Assembly: GCA_963576725.1 (NCBI GenBank)
Contig: OY755240.1
Coordinates: 12,764,378-12,828,377 of the forward strand
DNA from: Azorinus chamasolen
Taxonomy: Eukaryota; Mollusca; Bivalvia; Cardiida; Solecurtidae
Length of the DNA stretch: 64,000 nt
Direction of reading: 5' to 3'
Shown in pieces: positions 1 to 10,870 of the stretch (position 1 is its first letter; every line of letters begins with the position of its first letter). The translations under genes and the position numbers were made by a program. A model generated the notes under the pieces. It did not search any database, had not been told where the DNA came from, and saw nothing but the letters and a program-made list of their open reading frames with translations.

Positions 1-209
1 TACTACAGTATGAGACACCAAGTAACCTATAACTACAACAATATGAGACACCAAGTTACCTATAATTACTACAATACACGGCACCAAGTAACCTATAATT
101 ACTACAATATGAGGCACCAAATTACCTATAATTACTACAATATGAGGCACCAAGTTACCTATAATTACTACAATATGAGGCACCAAGTTACCTATAATTA
201 CTACAATTT
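1..209. repeat. 33-bp minisatellite, about 6 copies
   Basis: The unit is 33 bp, with core ATGAGGCACCAAGTTACC followed by TATAATTACTAC. It repeats about 6.3 times with few changes and runs off the left edge of the window. Because 33 is a multiple of three, the array is open in one frame and reads as an 11-residue repeat (MRHQVTYNYYN). I take that as a by-product, not a gene. Confidence 0.95.
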
Positions 210-325
210 ATGGAGCAAAGAGTGATGGCCTCTGTAAATAGTTTGGATCCAGATGGAAATGTCAAGTCAAGAATCCAAGCTGTACGACACGCTGCTCATG
301 GACTGTATTTTTATCAAATGATTCA

Positions 326-554
326 TTAACTCTTTCCTTTATACATGTATACTGTATTTAGACCAAACCCTTTTTAATAAATCTACTTTTTGGATAAATC
401 TACTGAAAAGGAGCACTTACTAGATTTTTTTTTATAATTGTGTAGTTTTGAAACCACTGTGATAAATACAGCATTGCTCCTATTTATCACAATGGTTGCA
501 AAAAATGAATTTTACAGAGGTATCACAAGGCCTAAATAAGAGGGAATGGGTTAA
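326..554. mobile_element. MITE-A copy (TTAA-flanked)
   Basis: Starts TTAACTCTTTCC and ends GGGAATGGGTTAA. The central palindrome is shortened: the left arm runs into the right arm after 'CAGCATTGCTCC'. It shares its right-hand TTAA with the next copy. Confidence 0.8.
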
Positions 555-756
555 CCATTTCCTCTATAAATACGCCTTTCTACGCCTCTGTAAAAGTCAC
601 TTTATGAAACCATTGTGATAAATAGAGCAAATGCTCTATTTATCACAATGGTTTCAAACTACAAAGTTTTAAAAGTTTCCTTTTCTCTAGTAAATGCTCC
701 ATTTGGGTTGATTCATTCAAAGAGGTCTAAAAATAGCCTATGGAGGAAAGGGTTAA
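551..756. mobile_element. MITE-A copy, palindrome with apex deleted
   Basis: Starts TTAACCATTTCC and ends GGAAAGGGTTAA. The palindrome at 606-655 is 50 bp; the TCCTATAGGA apex is missing and the arms meet at GAGCAAATGCTC. The left TTAA is shared with the preceding copy, so two elements sit end to end on one target tetranucleotide. Confidence 0.88.
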
Positions 757-820
757 TACATCTAATCTATGCCAATGGTGAACTTTTACCTGGTGACCTT
801 TTACCTGATACTGATGTCTT

Positions 821-1060
821 TTAACTCTTTCCTCCATGAATATTTACACAAATGTATGCACAAAATAAGGATGTCATGAATATTAATTATTCGATTTTAT
901 AATTGCATACAAACACATTATATTTTGGCCATAACAGAAACTGTAGTTCTAATCAGATCTATATTATATTATATTATATTATAAGCAAATACAGCAGTAC
1001 ATGATCTTGCTCTACTCTGTTTGCAAAGGCATATTTATCATTATGGAGTAAAGCCGGTCA
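821..1060. mobile_element. MITE-B copy, degraded right end
   Basis: Starts TTAACTCTTTCCTCC and contains ATGTCATGAATATTAATTA and GGCCATAACAGAAACTGTAG, the usual interior of this family. The palindrome is decayed (GCAAATACAGCAG... CTACTCTGTTTGC) and the right end reads GGAGTAAAGCCGGTCAA. An (ATATT)n run lies at about 958-983. Confidence 0.7.
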
Positions 1061-1199
1061 ATTCCTTTGGAAGCCATTTGATCAGGGTCTGCTTTACTTG
1101 CTTATGATGTAGCGTACATTTGATTCCATCGTTAATGATCAGTAGCGTAGCTGAATTAAAATATAATATATGCACTCTCTCGGGAAAATTCAGAATTAT

Positions 1200-1315
1200 G
1201 TACTTTTGGAACCATTGTGATAAATAGAGCATTTGCTCCTATAGGATCAAATGCTCTGTTTATCACAATGGTTTCAAAATGTGACTTTTACAGAGGACTG
1301 TAATATGAGGGGAAA
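1200..1315. mobile_element. MITE-A fragment
   Basis: The palindrome at 1208-1275 is nearly complete and has the CTCCTATAGGA apex. The right flank GTGACTTTTACAGAGG is present but the TTAA ends are lost. Confidence 0.75.
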
Positions 1316-1766
1316 TGCTTACACAACGAGACAGAACATTTATTAAAGTCTACCATCCCCTTGGCTTTCGATTTTAGTTCCAATGAAGCCATAATAATGT
1401 GTTCACCTTTCAGATTAATGTTACGCATGTGTGTAAGTGCGTATCGCTGGCTACGCCGCTGATTATCATGTTGTCATTATAAAAAATAAAACTAAGCAAC
1501 ATAATATTTATATAAATCATAATTCACTAGGCAGAAACCCAGATAAAAGGAAATTTTTTTTTCAAAATTAGTTCCTTTATTTCCCGACCAAACCGTATGT
1601 TGTGAGCACTCTTCTTCTTCCATTATTGTACCAATCCCACTCTGAGGCAATATCATACTATTGGAGATGATTCTAAAAAGTGCTCCCAAGATAGCGTTTG
1701 GTGGAAAAATGATCATCTAAGTATTTAAGTACACATCTTGATATACTGCTCTAATTAGTTAATGAT
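1316..1766. other. No gene seen
   Basis: AT-rich unique-looking sequence. Only short chance ORFs occur on the minus strand, with no start context, splice sites or recognisable motif. Confidence 0.5.
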
Positions 1767-1995
1767 TTAACCCTTCCCTCCATAAATACGCCTTTCTACA
1801 CCTCTGTAAAAATTACCTGTTGAAACCATTGTGATAAATAAAGCATTTGCTCCTATAGGAGCAAATGTTCTATTTATCAAAATGGTTTCAAATTACAAAA
1901 TTTTATTTTTTTTTCCTTTTCTCTAGTTAATGCTCCTTTTCGGTAGATTTATTCAAAGTGGTTGAATCTAAAAATAGCCTGAGGAAATGGGTTAA
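1767..1995. mobile_element. MITE-A copy, complete
   Basis: Both TTAA ends are present (TTAACCCTTCCCTCC... GAAATGGGTTAA). The palindrome at about 1825-1892 carries the GCTCCTATAGGAGC centre. Confidence 0.88.
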
Positions 1996-2388
1996 ACAAG
2001 TGTTTTATTAATACCTGGATGGTTACCTTGTTTTTCTTTCTCTGCCATCTTTCTGGACTTGATACAAGCTACCCTGTAATGATATCCCTCTTGAAAATCT
2101 GTATTTATCAAAGACCTAGATGTATGTTGTCAACTGCTGCAGGGATTTTTTAAATCTATTATCTACAAAGAAAAAGATTAAACATTTTATAAACCTTCAC
2201 TCCTTAACCCTTTCCTCCATAAATACACATTTCTATGCCTCTGTAAAAGTCACTTTTGGAAACCATTGTGATAAATAAAGCATTTCCTCCTAAGGAGCAA
2301 ATGCTCTATTTATCACAATGGTTTCAGAACTACAAAATTCTAAAATTTTCTTTTCTCAAGTTAATGCTCCTTTTCGATAGATTTATTC

Positions 2389-3552
2389 GGTTTACGGACA
2401 TTTCGCTACACAGCGTTTCGCTACCCTGACCATTTCGCTACCCGGACCATTTCGCTACAGTCATTTCGCACCCTTACGGGAAGTCATTTCGCTACCCTGC
2501 ACTAACCCTGTCACCCAATTAAATATAATTATTCACATATTTCATTGATTTGGACGATATAATAGTTTAACAGATTTAAAAATATACGTTAACCAATTTT
2601 AACTACTGTAGCAGCATAGCAAACAGTTATTTATCGAGAGTGCAAACACCTCGATCTATAGCAGGCAAAGTGTTAACCGACCTTAACCTTTTCCCTGGTC
2701 TATGTTTATTTCAACTTTCAATAATACCTACTTAATTAATATTTTGGGACAAAATTGATATAATGAAATATAGAAGGTGGAACAGTGTAGCTATTTTTGA
2801 AAGTAAATAATCAGAAATTATATTAGCAAACAGAGCAGACGCTGATCAGACGGCTGGCCGCTCCTATATAGGAGCCGTCTAATCAGCGTCTGCTCTGTTT
2901 GCAAATGAGTGAAAACACATTTATAAATATGAAGGAAAGGGTTAAAATAAAAGTAAATTGTAAGTATAGTATTTTCATTTGATCGTTATGCATGTGTCAT
3001 ATTTTCTATCAATGGAAAAAGAGCAAAAATGCATATAGCAAAAATGCACATGTAGCACGTGTCCATGTTAATTTAATCAGTGTCACATACCAATACACCA
3101 ATCTAATCGGCTTACCGGCGGTACTTGTGATCTCGGGGTGGACAACATTTACACGTGGAAATACGTAAGCAGTGGGTGCCTTAAATCAATTAGCATTATA
3201 TCTCGAAGGGACACCGATAATGATACACGTTTTAATTAAAAAAAAATAGTGTTTTTTTTAAAAGTTTTATAAGTGTTTACTTTTACAGTTATTACAGTAT
3301 TAAAAATTTCCATACATGTGTTTCAATATTTCTATAACTCTTTTTTGGTATCTGAATATAAATATCCATTATATGTTAATAAAGTCGACTCTCAAATCAC
3401 TAGCCACCGCTGCAACAATATTGTTTTACTATTAAAATCGATAGGTAGCGAAACGTACAGGTAGCGAAATGGTCAGGGTAGCGAAATGACTTCCCGGTGG
3501 GTAGCGAAATGACTGTAGCGAAAAGGTATGGGTAGCGAAACGTCCGTCAGCC
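2389..3552. mobile_element. Foldback element FB1 (TTTCGCTACC subrepeats)
   Basis: Both ends are inverted arrays of a roughly 12-22-bp subrepeat with core ATTTCGCTACC (plus) and GGTAGCGAAAT (minus): about 2389-2505 on the left and 3430-3552 on the right. The tips are GG..ACGGAC and GTCCGT..CC. The 8-bp sequence ATTTATTC occurs directly on both sides (2381-2388 and 3553-3560), a target-site duplication. No transposase ORF lies inside. Tandem-subrepeat inverted ends with 8-9-bp duplications resemble Drosophila FB and sea urchin TU foldback elements. The superfamily cannot be fixed. Confidence 0.88.
2683..2945. mobile_element. MITE-B copy nested inside FB1
   Basis: Starts TTAACCTTTTCCC and ends GAAGGAAAGGGTTAA. 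The palindrome at 2826-2902 (77 bp) is slightly longer than usual at the apex (GGCTGGCCGCTCC / TATATAGGAGCC). This is the innermost of three nested insertions. Confidence 0.88.
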
Positions 3553-3603
3553 ATTTATTCAAAGAGGTTAGATCTAAAATTAGCCTATGAGGTAACGGGC
3601 TAA

Positions 3604-3915
3604 ATATGCCTTTCTATGCCTTTGCAAACAGGGTAGGCTCAGATCAGATGGCTCTGATCAGGACCTGCCCTGCTTGCTCTTAACTTTTTCCCTCAAATCA
3701 TAAAAGGCCTTTTCACGCATTTGCAAACAGAGTAGACCCAAATCAGACAGTTTCTGTAGGAGCCTTCTAATCAGGATCTGCTCTGTTGCCTTTGACAAGA
3801 TATATATAGATTGATTCTGCAGTTCAGTTGAAAGCAAACAAATCCCTTTTTATGTTTAATACATCATAAAAAGTCTGCTAATAAATACATTTGTGATGTC
3901 ATTTTGTCTTAGTCA
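3604..3915. mobile_element. Two MITE-B fragments end to end
   Basis: The first carries GCAAACAGGGTAGGCTCAGA up to CTTGCTC and meets the second at TTAA 3680-3683. The second (TTAACTTTTTCCC...) has arms near 3723-3790 and loses its far end by about 3915. Confidence 0.65.
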
Positions 3916-4598
3916 AGTCAAGTCATATTTATTTATAAAGTCAGGTTAACAAACAATTAGCACCAAGTGCATAATGAATCACAAGCTCTGAAGAACTTTT
4001 ACAGCAGGTAAGAATACTGAACAGGGAAATTGGTAAGAAATAAAAAGATCAGGGCTTTTTCTCTCTTAATTGGGAAGGGGCCTTAGCCTGCTGATTTTGG
4101 AAAGAATTATCGCTAAAATTACTGATTTGGGAAACAAAAAAGCTGGTGTAAGTTTGGATTTTCAGGGGTTTTTTTGGTCAAAATATCTGGCGATATTGGG
4201 TAGTGTTCCCCCCTCTGAAAAGTATGTTTTTTTCCCCCCAATTTTGGAAAAATTCCCCTCCATGGCAAGTTAATTTTATAAGCTTACTTGCTCTGGGCCT
4301 GCCAGTCAAAAAAAATTCTTGGAACACTGGTTTTAAGGCAGATCTGTGAATATTCAGGCTAATTTAGATGAAAATATTCAGAAAAAATTACCTTAAACCC
4401 CTCTCATACTATCCCCCCCCTCTCGTGCCTTTGGCACTCGGTTCGCGCCTGTGGTGCTCATATTTTCCCCTCTCACAAAAGTAAAGGGTAGTGACCCCCT
4501 TCCCCGTAATCCAAAAAAAACCCCTGATTTTTGGGAAAACTGCATGATTTTAAAGAAATTTTCAATTGGGAAGGGGCCTTTTACAGGCCTCTGCTATA
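3916..4598. other. No gene; duplicated AATTGGGAAGGGGCCTT motif
   Basis: The same 17-bp motif stands at 4068-4084 and 4564-4580 and brackets a C-rich, T-rich low-complexity stretch. A 67-codon ORF at 4070-4273 lies inside this repeat-like DNA and looks like chance. Confidence 0.45.
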
Positions 4599-4607
4599 GG
4601 TGAAAAA

Positions 4608-5510
4608 GGTGTCGGGTCGTTTCGGACCCAAACCGTTTCGGTCCTTGGTCGTTTCGGACCCAATCCATTTCGGCCTTGGTCGTTTCGGCCTTGGTCGTTT
4701 CGGCCACATTATAGAATTATATAAAGGGCAATTGTGATGTGATTGGAAGGAATACACAGAAAAGATTAATTAAAGTAATTGCAAACAGAGTAGACCAATA
4801 TTATGTAATGTTTAATTTGATTGAACGGAATTTGCAGAATTGAATGCAATACGGACATATTTTGTTGTTAGATGTTAACCTTTAGTCTGCTGATGAATGA
4901 TTATTTGTGCAAACACTTTGGATCCAGACTAGATGTTAGACACCCTGCTTCTATGTTTGGAGACAGATCAAATATAGCTGAAATATGTATAGAAATTGCA
5001 AACAGAGTAAACCAAGATTATGAAATGTTTAATATGTTTGAATGGAATCTGCAGAATTGAATGTAATGCGGACATATTTTGTTGTAAGATGTTAACATCT
5101 AGCCTGCTGATGCTGCTGATGCTGATTATCATTGAAAACACTTTGGATCCAGATGAAATGCTGAGTGACTCAGTTTCTCATCAAGATTCAAACTGTTTGA
5201 CACCCTGCTTTAATGTTTTGAGTCAGCTCGAATATAGCTTGCATTTTGAAAATATAGTGGGAGATTTGTGTAACCAAATAATTTGCTCAACAAGCTAAAG
5301 GTTAACATTCAACAACAACAGATGTCGTATTTCTTGCCAATGGTCCATTCTCTGGAACATAAAAGCAAATTTTGGTTATATAAAAATTTGATGTCTTATG
5401 CTGATATATTCCACGAATTCCTTGGTCGTTTCGGCCTCAATTGTGGCCGAAACGACCAAGGCCGAAACGACCAAGGCCGAAACGGATTGGGTCCGAAACG
5501 ACCCGGGACC
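4608..5510. mobile_element. Foldback element FB2 (GTTTCGGCC subrepeats)
   Basis: The ends are inverted arrays of GGTCGTTTCGG(C/A)C units (4608-4712 and about 5412-5510). Tips are GGTGTCGGG and CCCGGGACC. The flanks repeat GGTGAAAA(A/C) at 4599-4607 and 5511-5519, an 8-9-bp duplication with one mismatch. The interior has two diverged tandem copies of about 220 bp (about 4777-4996 and 4997-5250), each holding GCAAACAGAGTA and TTTGGATCCAGA, which are also arm sequences of MITE-B and MITE-E. No transposase ORF. Confidence 0.85.
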
Positions 5511-5519
5511 GGTGAAAAC

Positions 5520-6118
5520 CCCCTGAAGATATGATGATTCTGTATTTCTTTAACTGAACCAAAATAAAATAGCCACTGTTGGCAGAATGTCATATAGTGT
5601 AGTTATAGGAGGTCATAGATGTTAATTTCTCGATTACGAAAAAGCAATGTCCGAAAGGGTCCGGTCCGAAACACACCCAGGGGCCAAATCCCATAACTGC
5701 TGAGTTCCACTGACACTGAATGACATAACTGCTGCTAGAGAATATACTCTGTTACATTACTATTTATCGACTGTTCGATGTTCTCTTTTCAGCAAATTCA
5801 GTACCATTTATCAAGCAAATTCAGTCACTGTCCGACGTACCTTTCATCACTTTCTGGCAAATCCAGTTTGAGGGATGGTAATAATAAAACCAGAGCAAGT
5901 CCCGCAATGAACCGCGAGGAAGATTTCGTCAGCAAACAATATCGTCTGCTATAAGTTCAAAGTGGAGATTTCTTCAAGATAGATCTATATCCAATTACAA
6001 AAGTTATAGATCTAGATCTATTTAGTAATATATTTTTATAAAACGGTTTGTAAATAAAGATCTAGATTTTTAGTTTGAATGAGAACTTTGAGTTGACTAG
6101 AGAAAAATTTGACTAAAA
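5520..6118. other. No gene seen
   Basis: AT-rich sequence. One extra GTCCGAAA motif near 5650 looks like a stray FB2 subrepeat. Confidence 0.45.
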
Positions 6119-7528
6119 ACAAGATGTGTTTGTGAAACACTATGCCCCCTTGATATGATATTTGACCCTAAAGGATGACCTTGATCTTGACATGTCACCC
6201 CTCAAACTGTGCAGCTTCATGGGGTGCACATGCATACCACATATCAAGTCTGTATCTCTACTGGTTCAAAAGTTATGGCCAATGTTAAAGTGTGTGACCT
6301 TTGACCATGAAGGATGACCTTGACCTTGACATGTTACCCCTCAAACTGTGCAGCAAAATGAGAAACACATGTATACCAACTATCAAGTCTGTATCTCTAC
6401 TGGTTTAAAAGTTATGGCCAATGTTAAAGTCAGTGACCTTTGAACCTGAAAGATGACCTTGACCTTGAAATGTTATCCCCTTAAATGTGCAGCTTCATGA
6501 GATACACATGCATACCAAATATTAAGACTTTATCTCTATTGGTTCAAAAGTTATTGCCAATTTGAAGTTGGTGACCTTTGACCTTGAAGAATGACCTTGA
6601 CATTTCACCCCTCACACCGTGCAGCTTCATGAGATACACAATCATGCCACATATCAAGTCTCTATCTGTACTGGTTCAAAAGTTATGGCCAATGTTAAAG
6701 TCAGTGATTTGACCCATATGTTTGACCTCTGACCTTTAAAGATGACCTTGACCTTGACATGTCACCCCTCAAAATGTGAGGCTTTATGAGATACATATGC
6801 ATGCCAAATATCAAGTCACTAGCTGTACTGGCTCAAAAGTTATGACCAATGTTAAAGTTACAGACAAAGAAACAGACAATTTGACCTTTGACCCTGAAGT
6901 ATGACCTTGACCTTGACATTTCACCCCTCAAAATGTGCAGCTTCATAAGATACACAAGCATGCCAAATATCAAGTCTGTATCTCTACTGGTCAAAATGTT
7001 ATGGCCAATGTTAAAGTCAGTGATTTGACCCATATATTTGACCTCTGACCTTGAAAGATGACCTTGACCTTGACACGTCACCCCTCAAAATGTGCGGCTT
7101 CATGAGATACATATGCATGCCAAATATCAGGTCTATATCTGTACCGACTCAAAAGTTATGACCAATGTTAAAGTTGCGTTAATGTTACAGACAAAAAACA
7201 GACAATTTGACCTTTGACCCTGAGGATGACCTTGACCTTGACATGTCACCCCTCAAAATGTGCGGCTTCATGAGATACACAAGCATGTCAAATATCAAGT
7301 CTCTATCTCTACTGGTCCAAAAGTTATGGCCAATGTTAAATGAGGTGATTTGACCCATATATTTGACCTCTGACCTTGAAGGATGACCTTGACCTTGACA
7401 TGTCACCCCTCAAAATGTGCGGCTTCATGAGATACATATGCATACCAAATATCAAGTCTCTATCTGTACTGGCTCAAAAGTTATGACCAATGTTAAAGTT
7501 GCTGACAAACAAACAGACAAACAGACAA

Positions 7529-7564
<36 letters not shown>

Positions 7565-7610
7565 GGCAAAAACAATATGCCCCCCAGATCTTATCTGGGG
7601 GGCATAAAAA
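6119..7610 (+). mobile_element. HINE/pearl-type element, GCCCCC-hairpin family
   Basis: The 5' end is ACAAGATGTGTTTGTG with ATGCCCCCTTG just inside. The core is about nine tandem units of roughly 150-170 bp, each with GACCTTGACCTTGACATGTC and AAAAGTTATGGCCAATG. A (ACAG)n microsatellite follows (about 7496-7564). The 3' end is a 31-bp hairpin (7576-7606, TATGCCCCCC / GGGGGGCATA) followed by AAAA. The order matches oyster pearl elements, which are linked to non-autonomous Helentrons. No Rep/helicase is encoded. Confidence 0.85.
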
Positions 7611-8422
7611 GAGCAGAAAATACCTCGAAAATAAGGATATTTTCTATCCATTTATCAGGTCAAATTTCCTTGTTAAAGTTCACATTCAAACTCATTAATG
7701 ACATTATAAACCATCATAATAATGCATTAAACTGTTTATGATGACACTTTGTACATGTACAAATGTGAACTGGGTACACGTAGGGCCTACGTATTGTCTT
7801 CCGAGTTTCAGATAAATTATAATTTGTGGTTTATGCTCAAACTATTTAATAAGTTACTAATTTCAAATTAAAAATACATGTACATGAAATAATTCACACT
7901 AATTTGATATAATAGATTTAGATCTAAATCTTTTTTTATTAAATATTTAATAAAAAAAATTAGATCTAGATCTACTTCAGACCTTATGTAGATCGACATC
8001 CTTATCTTTACTTATGAATGCATACCTGAAACTGATTTCTCATTCTCAAACGTTTATTCCCTATGATTTTACCCCCACAATCGGAACCTATATATAGTTT
8101 TATATACTCTAAGTAAAGTTCTGTTCTTTCTTGTATGGCATATGCCAAGAATCTTAACTACTCAGTCAAACTATGAAAGTTCAGAATTAAATTAATGATT
8201 GCATGTGTGAAAACTCTTATAGACTCAGCCATATTAAGCAATTAAAGGCATTGCAGTGTTTGTTTCACAGTATTTAGAGTGTGAGGGACAACTTTAATTA
8301 GGTGTCATTTATAAAATGAGGGAAGAATTTTTGGGTACATTGGATCTAGTTATTTTTTAGTGGTAGATTTCAAGATGAATTCACATAATAATATATGTTT
8401 TATGGATTTATGTATTATAAAT
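7611..8422. other. No gene seen
   Basis: AT-rich, with a few weak local inverted repeats such as TTTAGATCTAAA and TTAGATCTAGATC near 7916-7970. No coding signal. Confidence 0.45.
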
Positions 8423-8496
8423 CGAGGGCTTGGTGCAAAACTATTCTAGCTCCTTCACAATTGAAGGAGTTAGAATAGTTTTGCACCAAGCCCTCG
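8423..8496. repeat. 74-bp near-perfect palindrome, separate type
   Basis: The arms CGAGGGCTTGGTGCAAAACT and its complement pair over about 33 bp around a small loop (ACAATTG). The apex CTCCTTCA..TGAAGGAG differs from the MITE-A to D centre. No TTAA or TA termini of the known families are obvious. Confidence 0.85.
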
Positions 8497-8749
8497 AAGT
8501 ATGTTTTCAATGTTATAAAAATTAAGATGGATACCAATACTAATTACACTAAGCTACTCACATATTATACACTGACTCATAAAATGAGACAATCATTTTG
8601 AGTTATGTGATTCATTCTTACAATAAGACTACTGCGTATGTAGTACATGATATGCCTACTTGTAAACATTCTCCGATTCAATATGCCATTGAGTGTTGAC
8701 ATTTTCTAATTTGTACTTCAGATCTTAATCTCCGACTTATAAATTAAGG

Positions 8750-9397
8750 TGATATTACATATAAAAAATGAATTGAATATCTTAATCAATAAAAAGTTAC
8801 AGCCATCCTCATATTTTCAGACTTTTGTAAAGTGCAAGGGCCATAACTCTGTAACAACACATTGAATGAACCTCAAACTCAACTCAGCTTCAGATTTTGT
8901 TGCATATTATAAACATAATTTGTATGAAGTTTCATTAATATCTTTTTAGTCAAAATTTCCCCCCCAAAAAAAATCCAAAAGTTGACCGACACACAAAGCA
9001 ACGAAGGCACAAAGTTCAAGGACCATAACTTTAAAATGACATATAAAAAACGCAATATACATGAAAATCCATTTTAAGGTAATATCATATATAAAAAAAA
9101 GTAAATATCATATAAAATCAAAAAGTTACAGCCATCTTCATATTTGCAGTTAAAAAAATTAAGTGCAAGGGCCATAACTCCCTAACGACAAATCAAATGA
9201 ATCTCATAATCAACTCAGTTTCAAATCTAGATGCATTAAAGATTTGTGTGACATTTCATTAACTTCTGTGAAATAGCTTTCCGAGAAAATGGCAGACAAA
9301 CAAAATGTTGACAGACGAACTGACGAACAGAAAAATGGACGGACGGACAGGGCCACGCCAATATACGACCACCTTTGTTTGGTGGGTGTATAAAAAA
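8750..9397 (+). mobile_element. HINE/pearl-type element, two-unit core
   Basis: Two diverged units each contain AAAAGTTACAGCCATC and GTGCAAGGGCCATAACTC. GACGGACGGACAG follows, then a hairpin at 9362-9392 (ATACGACCACC / GGTGGGTGTAT) and a run of A. The 5' boundary is approximate. Confidence 0.7.
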
Positions 9398-9425
9398 ACA
9401 TGTACAAATCAGAAAAATACATGGG

Positions 9426-9640
9426 TATATCTTAACTTTTAGGCGAGTACATCTTGACCTATAAGTGGGTACATCTTGACCTATAAGTGGGTACATCTTG
9501 ACGTAAAAGTCAGGGGCGTGCCTGGGTGTAAACTGGGGATACGTACAACTGTAGGGGGGTCCAAAAAATCAGGGGCGTGCCTGGGTGTTACCTGGGGATA
9601 CGTACTGGTCAACTGTAGGGGGTCCATGGGCATGTTCCCA
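9426..9640. repeat. Two short tandem arrays (22 bp and about 65 bp)
   Basis: GGGTACATCTTGACCTATAA recurs three to four times at about 9425-9505. A longer unit holding GGGGCGTGCCTGGGTGT and GGGGATACGTAC occurs twice at about 9512-9625. Confidence 0.8.
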
Positions 9641-10324
9641 TGGGCAGATTTTCTTTTCTAGATGGCACAGGCATCCTGGAGAGTATTTTGGACAAACTAC
9701 TGTAAAATATTTATGGACTAAACATACTAAATTTTTACAGGTTCAACAATTATTATAATTTTCTAAAATGTGTACGTAGTGGCTGCAATGGTAAAACATT
9801 ATGTATTTGTGTGAAAGATCAAAAGCATACATTCTGAAAGTAGGAGATCCCTCAAAGGCGAGAGAAGCAATATGAAAAGAGAAAATTGCAGACTCAATTC
9901 AATTTTCAAAATTAAAGGCGTTGAATTGATGATCCTGAAGGGCAAGAAAATATAACAACACTGGGAATGTGTCAACTATCGTTTTCTTTAACCACATGAG
10001 CTAACTATATACTGAATAGACTCAATAAGTTAATAGGAAAACACCATTGTAAATATAGGGCCCAGAATCTATTTCAGTAGACTTCGCTCGTGTGCGCACA
10101 CTGTTTACAATAGAGAATGCATAGTTTGTTTTACCAACTTAGACGAAACTTATTAAATGTTGAAAAACATGCATAACAATTATAGAATTTGCATAAAAAT
10201 GCAAATGTTTACAGTCCGAGAACCAACAAGTTTGCAACTGGATCAGACTTCGAGTTACACAGCGTCTTATCTGGCTCCAAACTGTTTGCAAATAACATTA
10301 ACCAAAGACATTTGTTTATGATCA
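9641..10324. other. No gene seen
   Basis: A sequence at 10204-10310 (CAACTGGATCAGAC... GGCTCCAAACTGTTTGC) looks like a worn MITE-E. The rest shows nothing. Confidence 0.4.
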
Positions 10325-10754
10325 TACAGTGAGCCCTCGTTACAATGGAAGTTTTTGTTTCCAGACATTTTGCTGGTATAACGAGGTTGCCATTATGATA
10401 AGTTTAGATATGAAAGGAACCATGTGGCCAGTTTTAAACTAGTACAAGCAGGTGATCTCTTAATGCAGAACACAAAAAGTGCAAAAAGGTCCTAATGCAG
10501 AACACAAGAAGTGCAAAAACTTCCCTATCTTATTGGCACTGCACCTATTTATTCAGTGGTTGTTTCAAATACTTAACGGTAATTTTGTTTCAATGCATAC
10601 TACCGGTATAACGTTGGTGCCATTGTAACGAATGCCCGTATAACGTTGGTGCCATTGTAACGAATGCCGGTATAACGAGGGTGCCATTGTAACGAATGCC
10701 GGTATAACGTTGGTGCCATTGTAACGAATGCCGGTATAACGAGGGTTCACTGTA
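10325..10754. mobile_element. TA-flanked MITE with end-derived tandem repeats
   Basis: TA then CAGTGAGCCCTCGTTA on the left, and TAACGAGGGTTCACTG then TA on the right. Before the right end, about four tandem 32-bp units (GCCATTGTAACGAATGCC plus GGTATAACG...) contain a copy of the terminal TAACGAGGG motif. Tc1/mariner-pogo style ends; no transposase. Confidence 0.85.
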
Positions 10755-10870
10755 TCGCCCGTTTATTTATTTTGTGTGTAAAAGACTGTATAACAAAGTG
10801 GTATATATACATTTATGATGTCAAAGAAAAGGGTAGTTGACGGCATTAATTAATACGCCTCCTAACTGAA

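Larger units (their letters stand above)
2204..3603. mobile_element. MITE-A copy split by foldback FB1
   Basis: The left part (2204-2388) has TTAACCCTTTCCTCC and the palindrome at 2259-2325. The right part resumes at 3553 with ATTTATTCAAAGAGG and ends in a worn GGTAACGGGCTAA. The 1,164 bp between are FB1, bracketed by a duplicated ATTTATTC from this host element. Confidence 0.9.

Noticed and set aside
10..225. 71-codon ORF with 11-residue repeats
   Set aside because: It is the 33-bp minisatellite read in frame; no start context or flanking gene signal.
4070..4273. 67-codon ORF in a G/T-rich stretch
   Set aside because: Lies between two copies of AATTGGGAAGGGGCCTT in low-complexity DNA.
6833..7741. 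Several 70-90-codon ORFs on both strands
   Set aside because: Frames through a HINE tandem core and its microsatellite.
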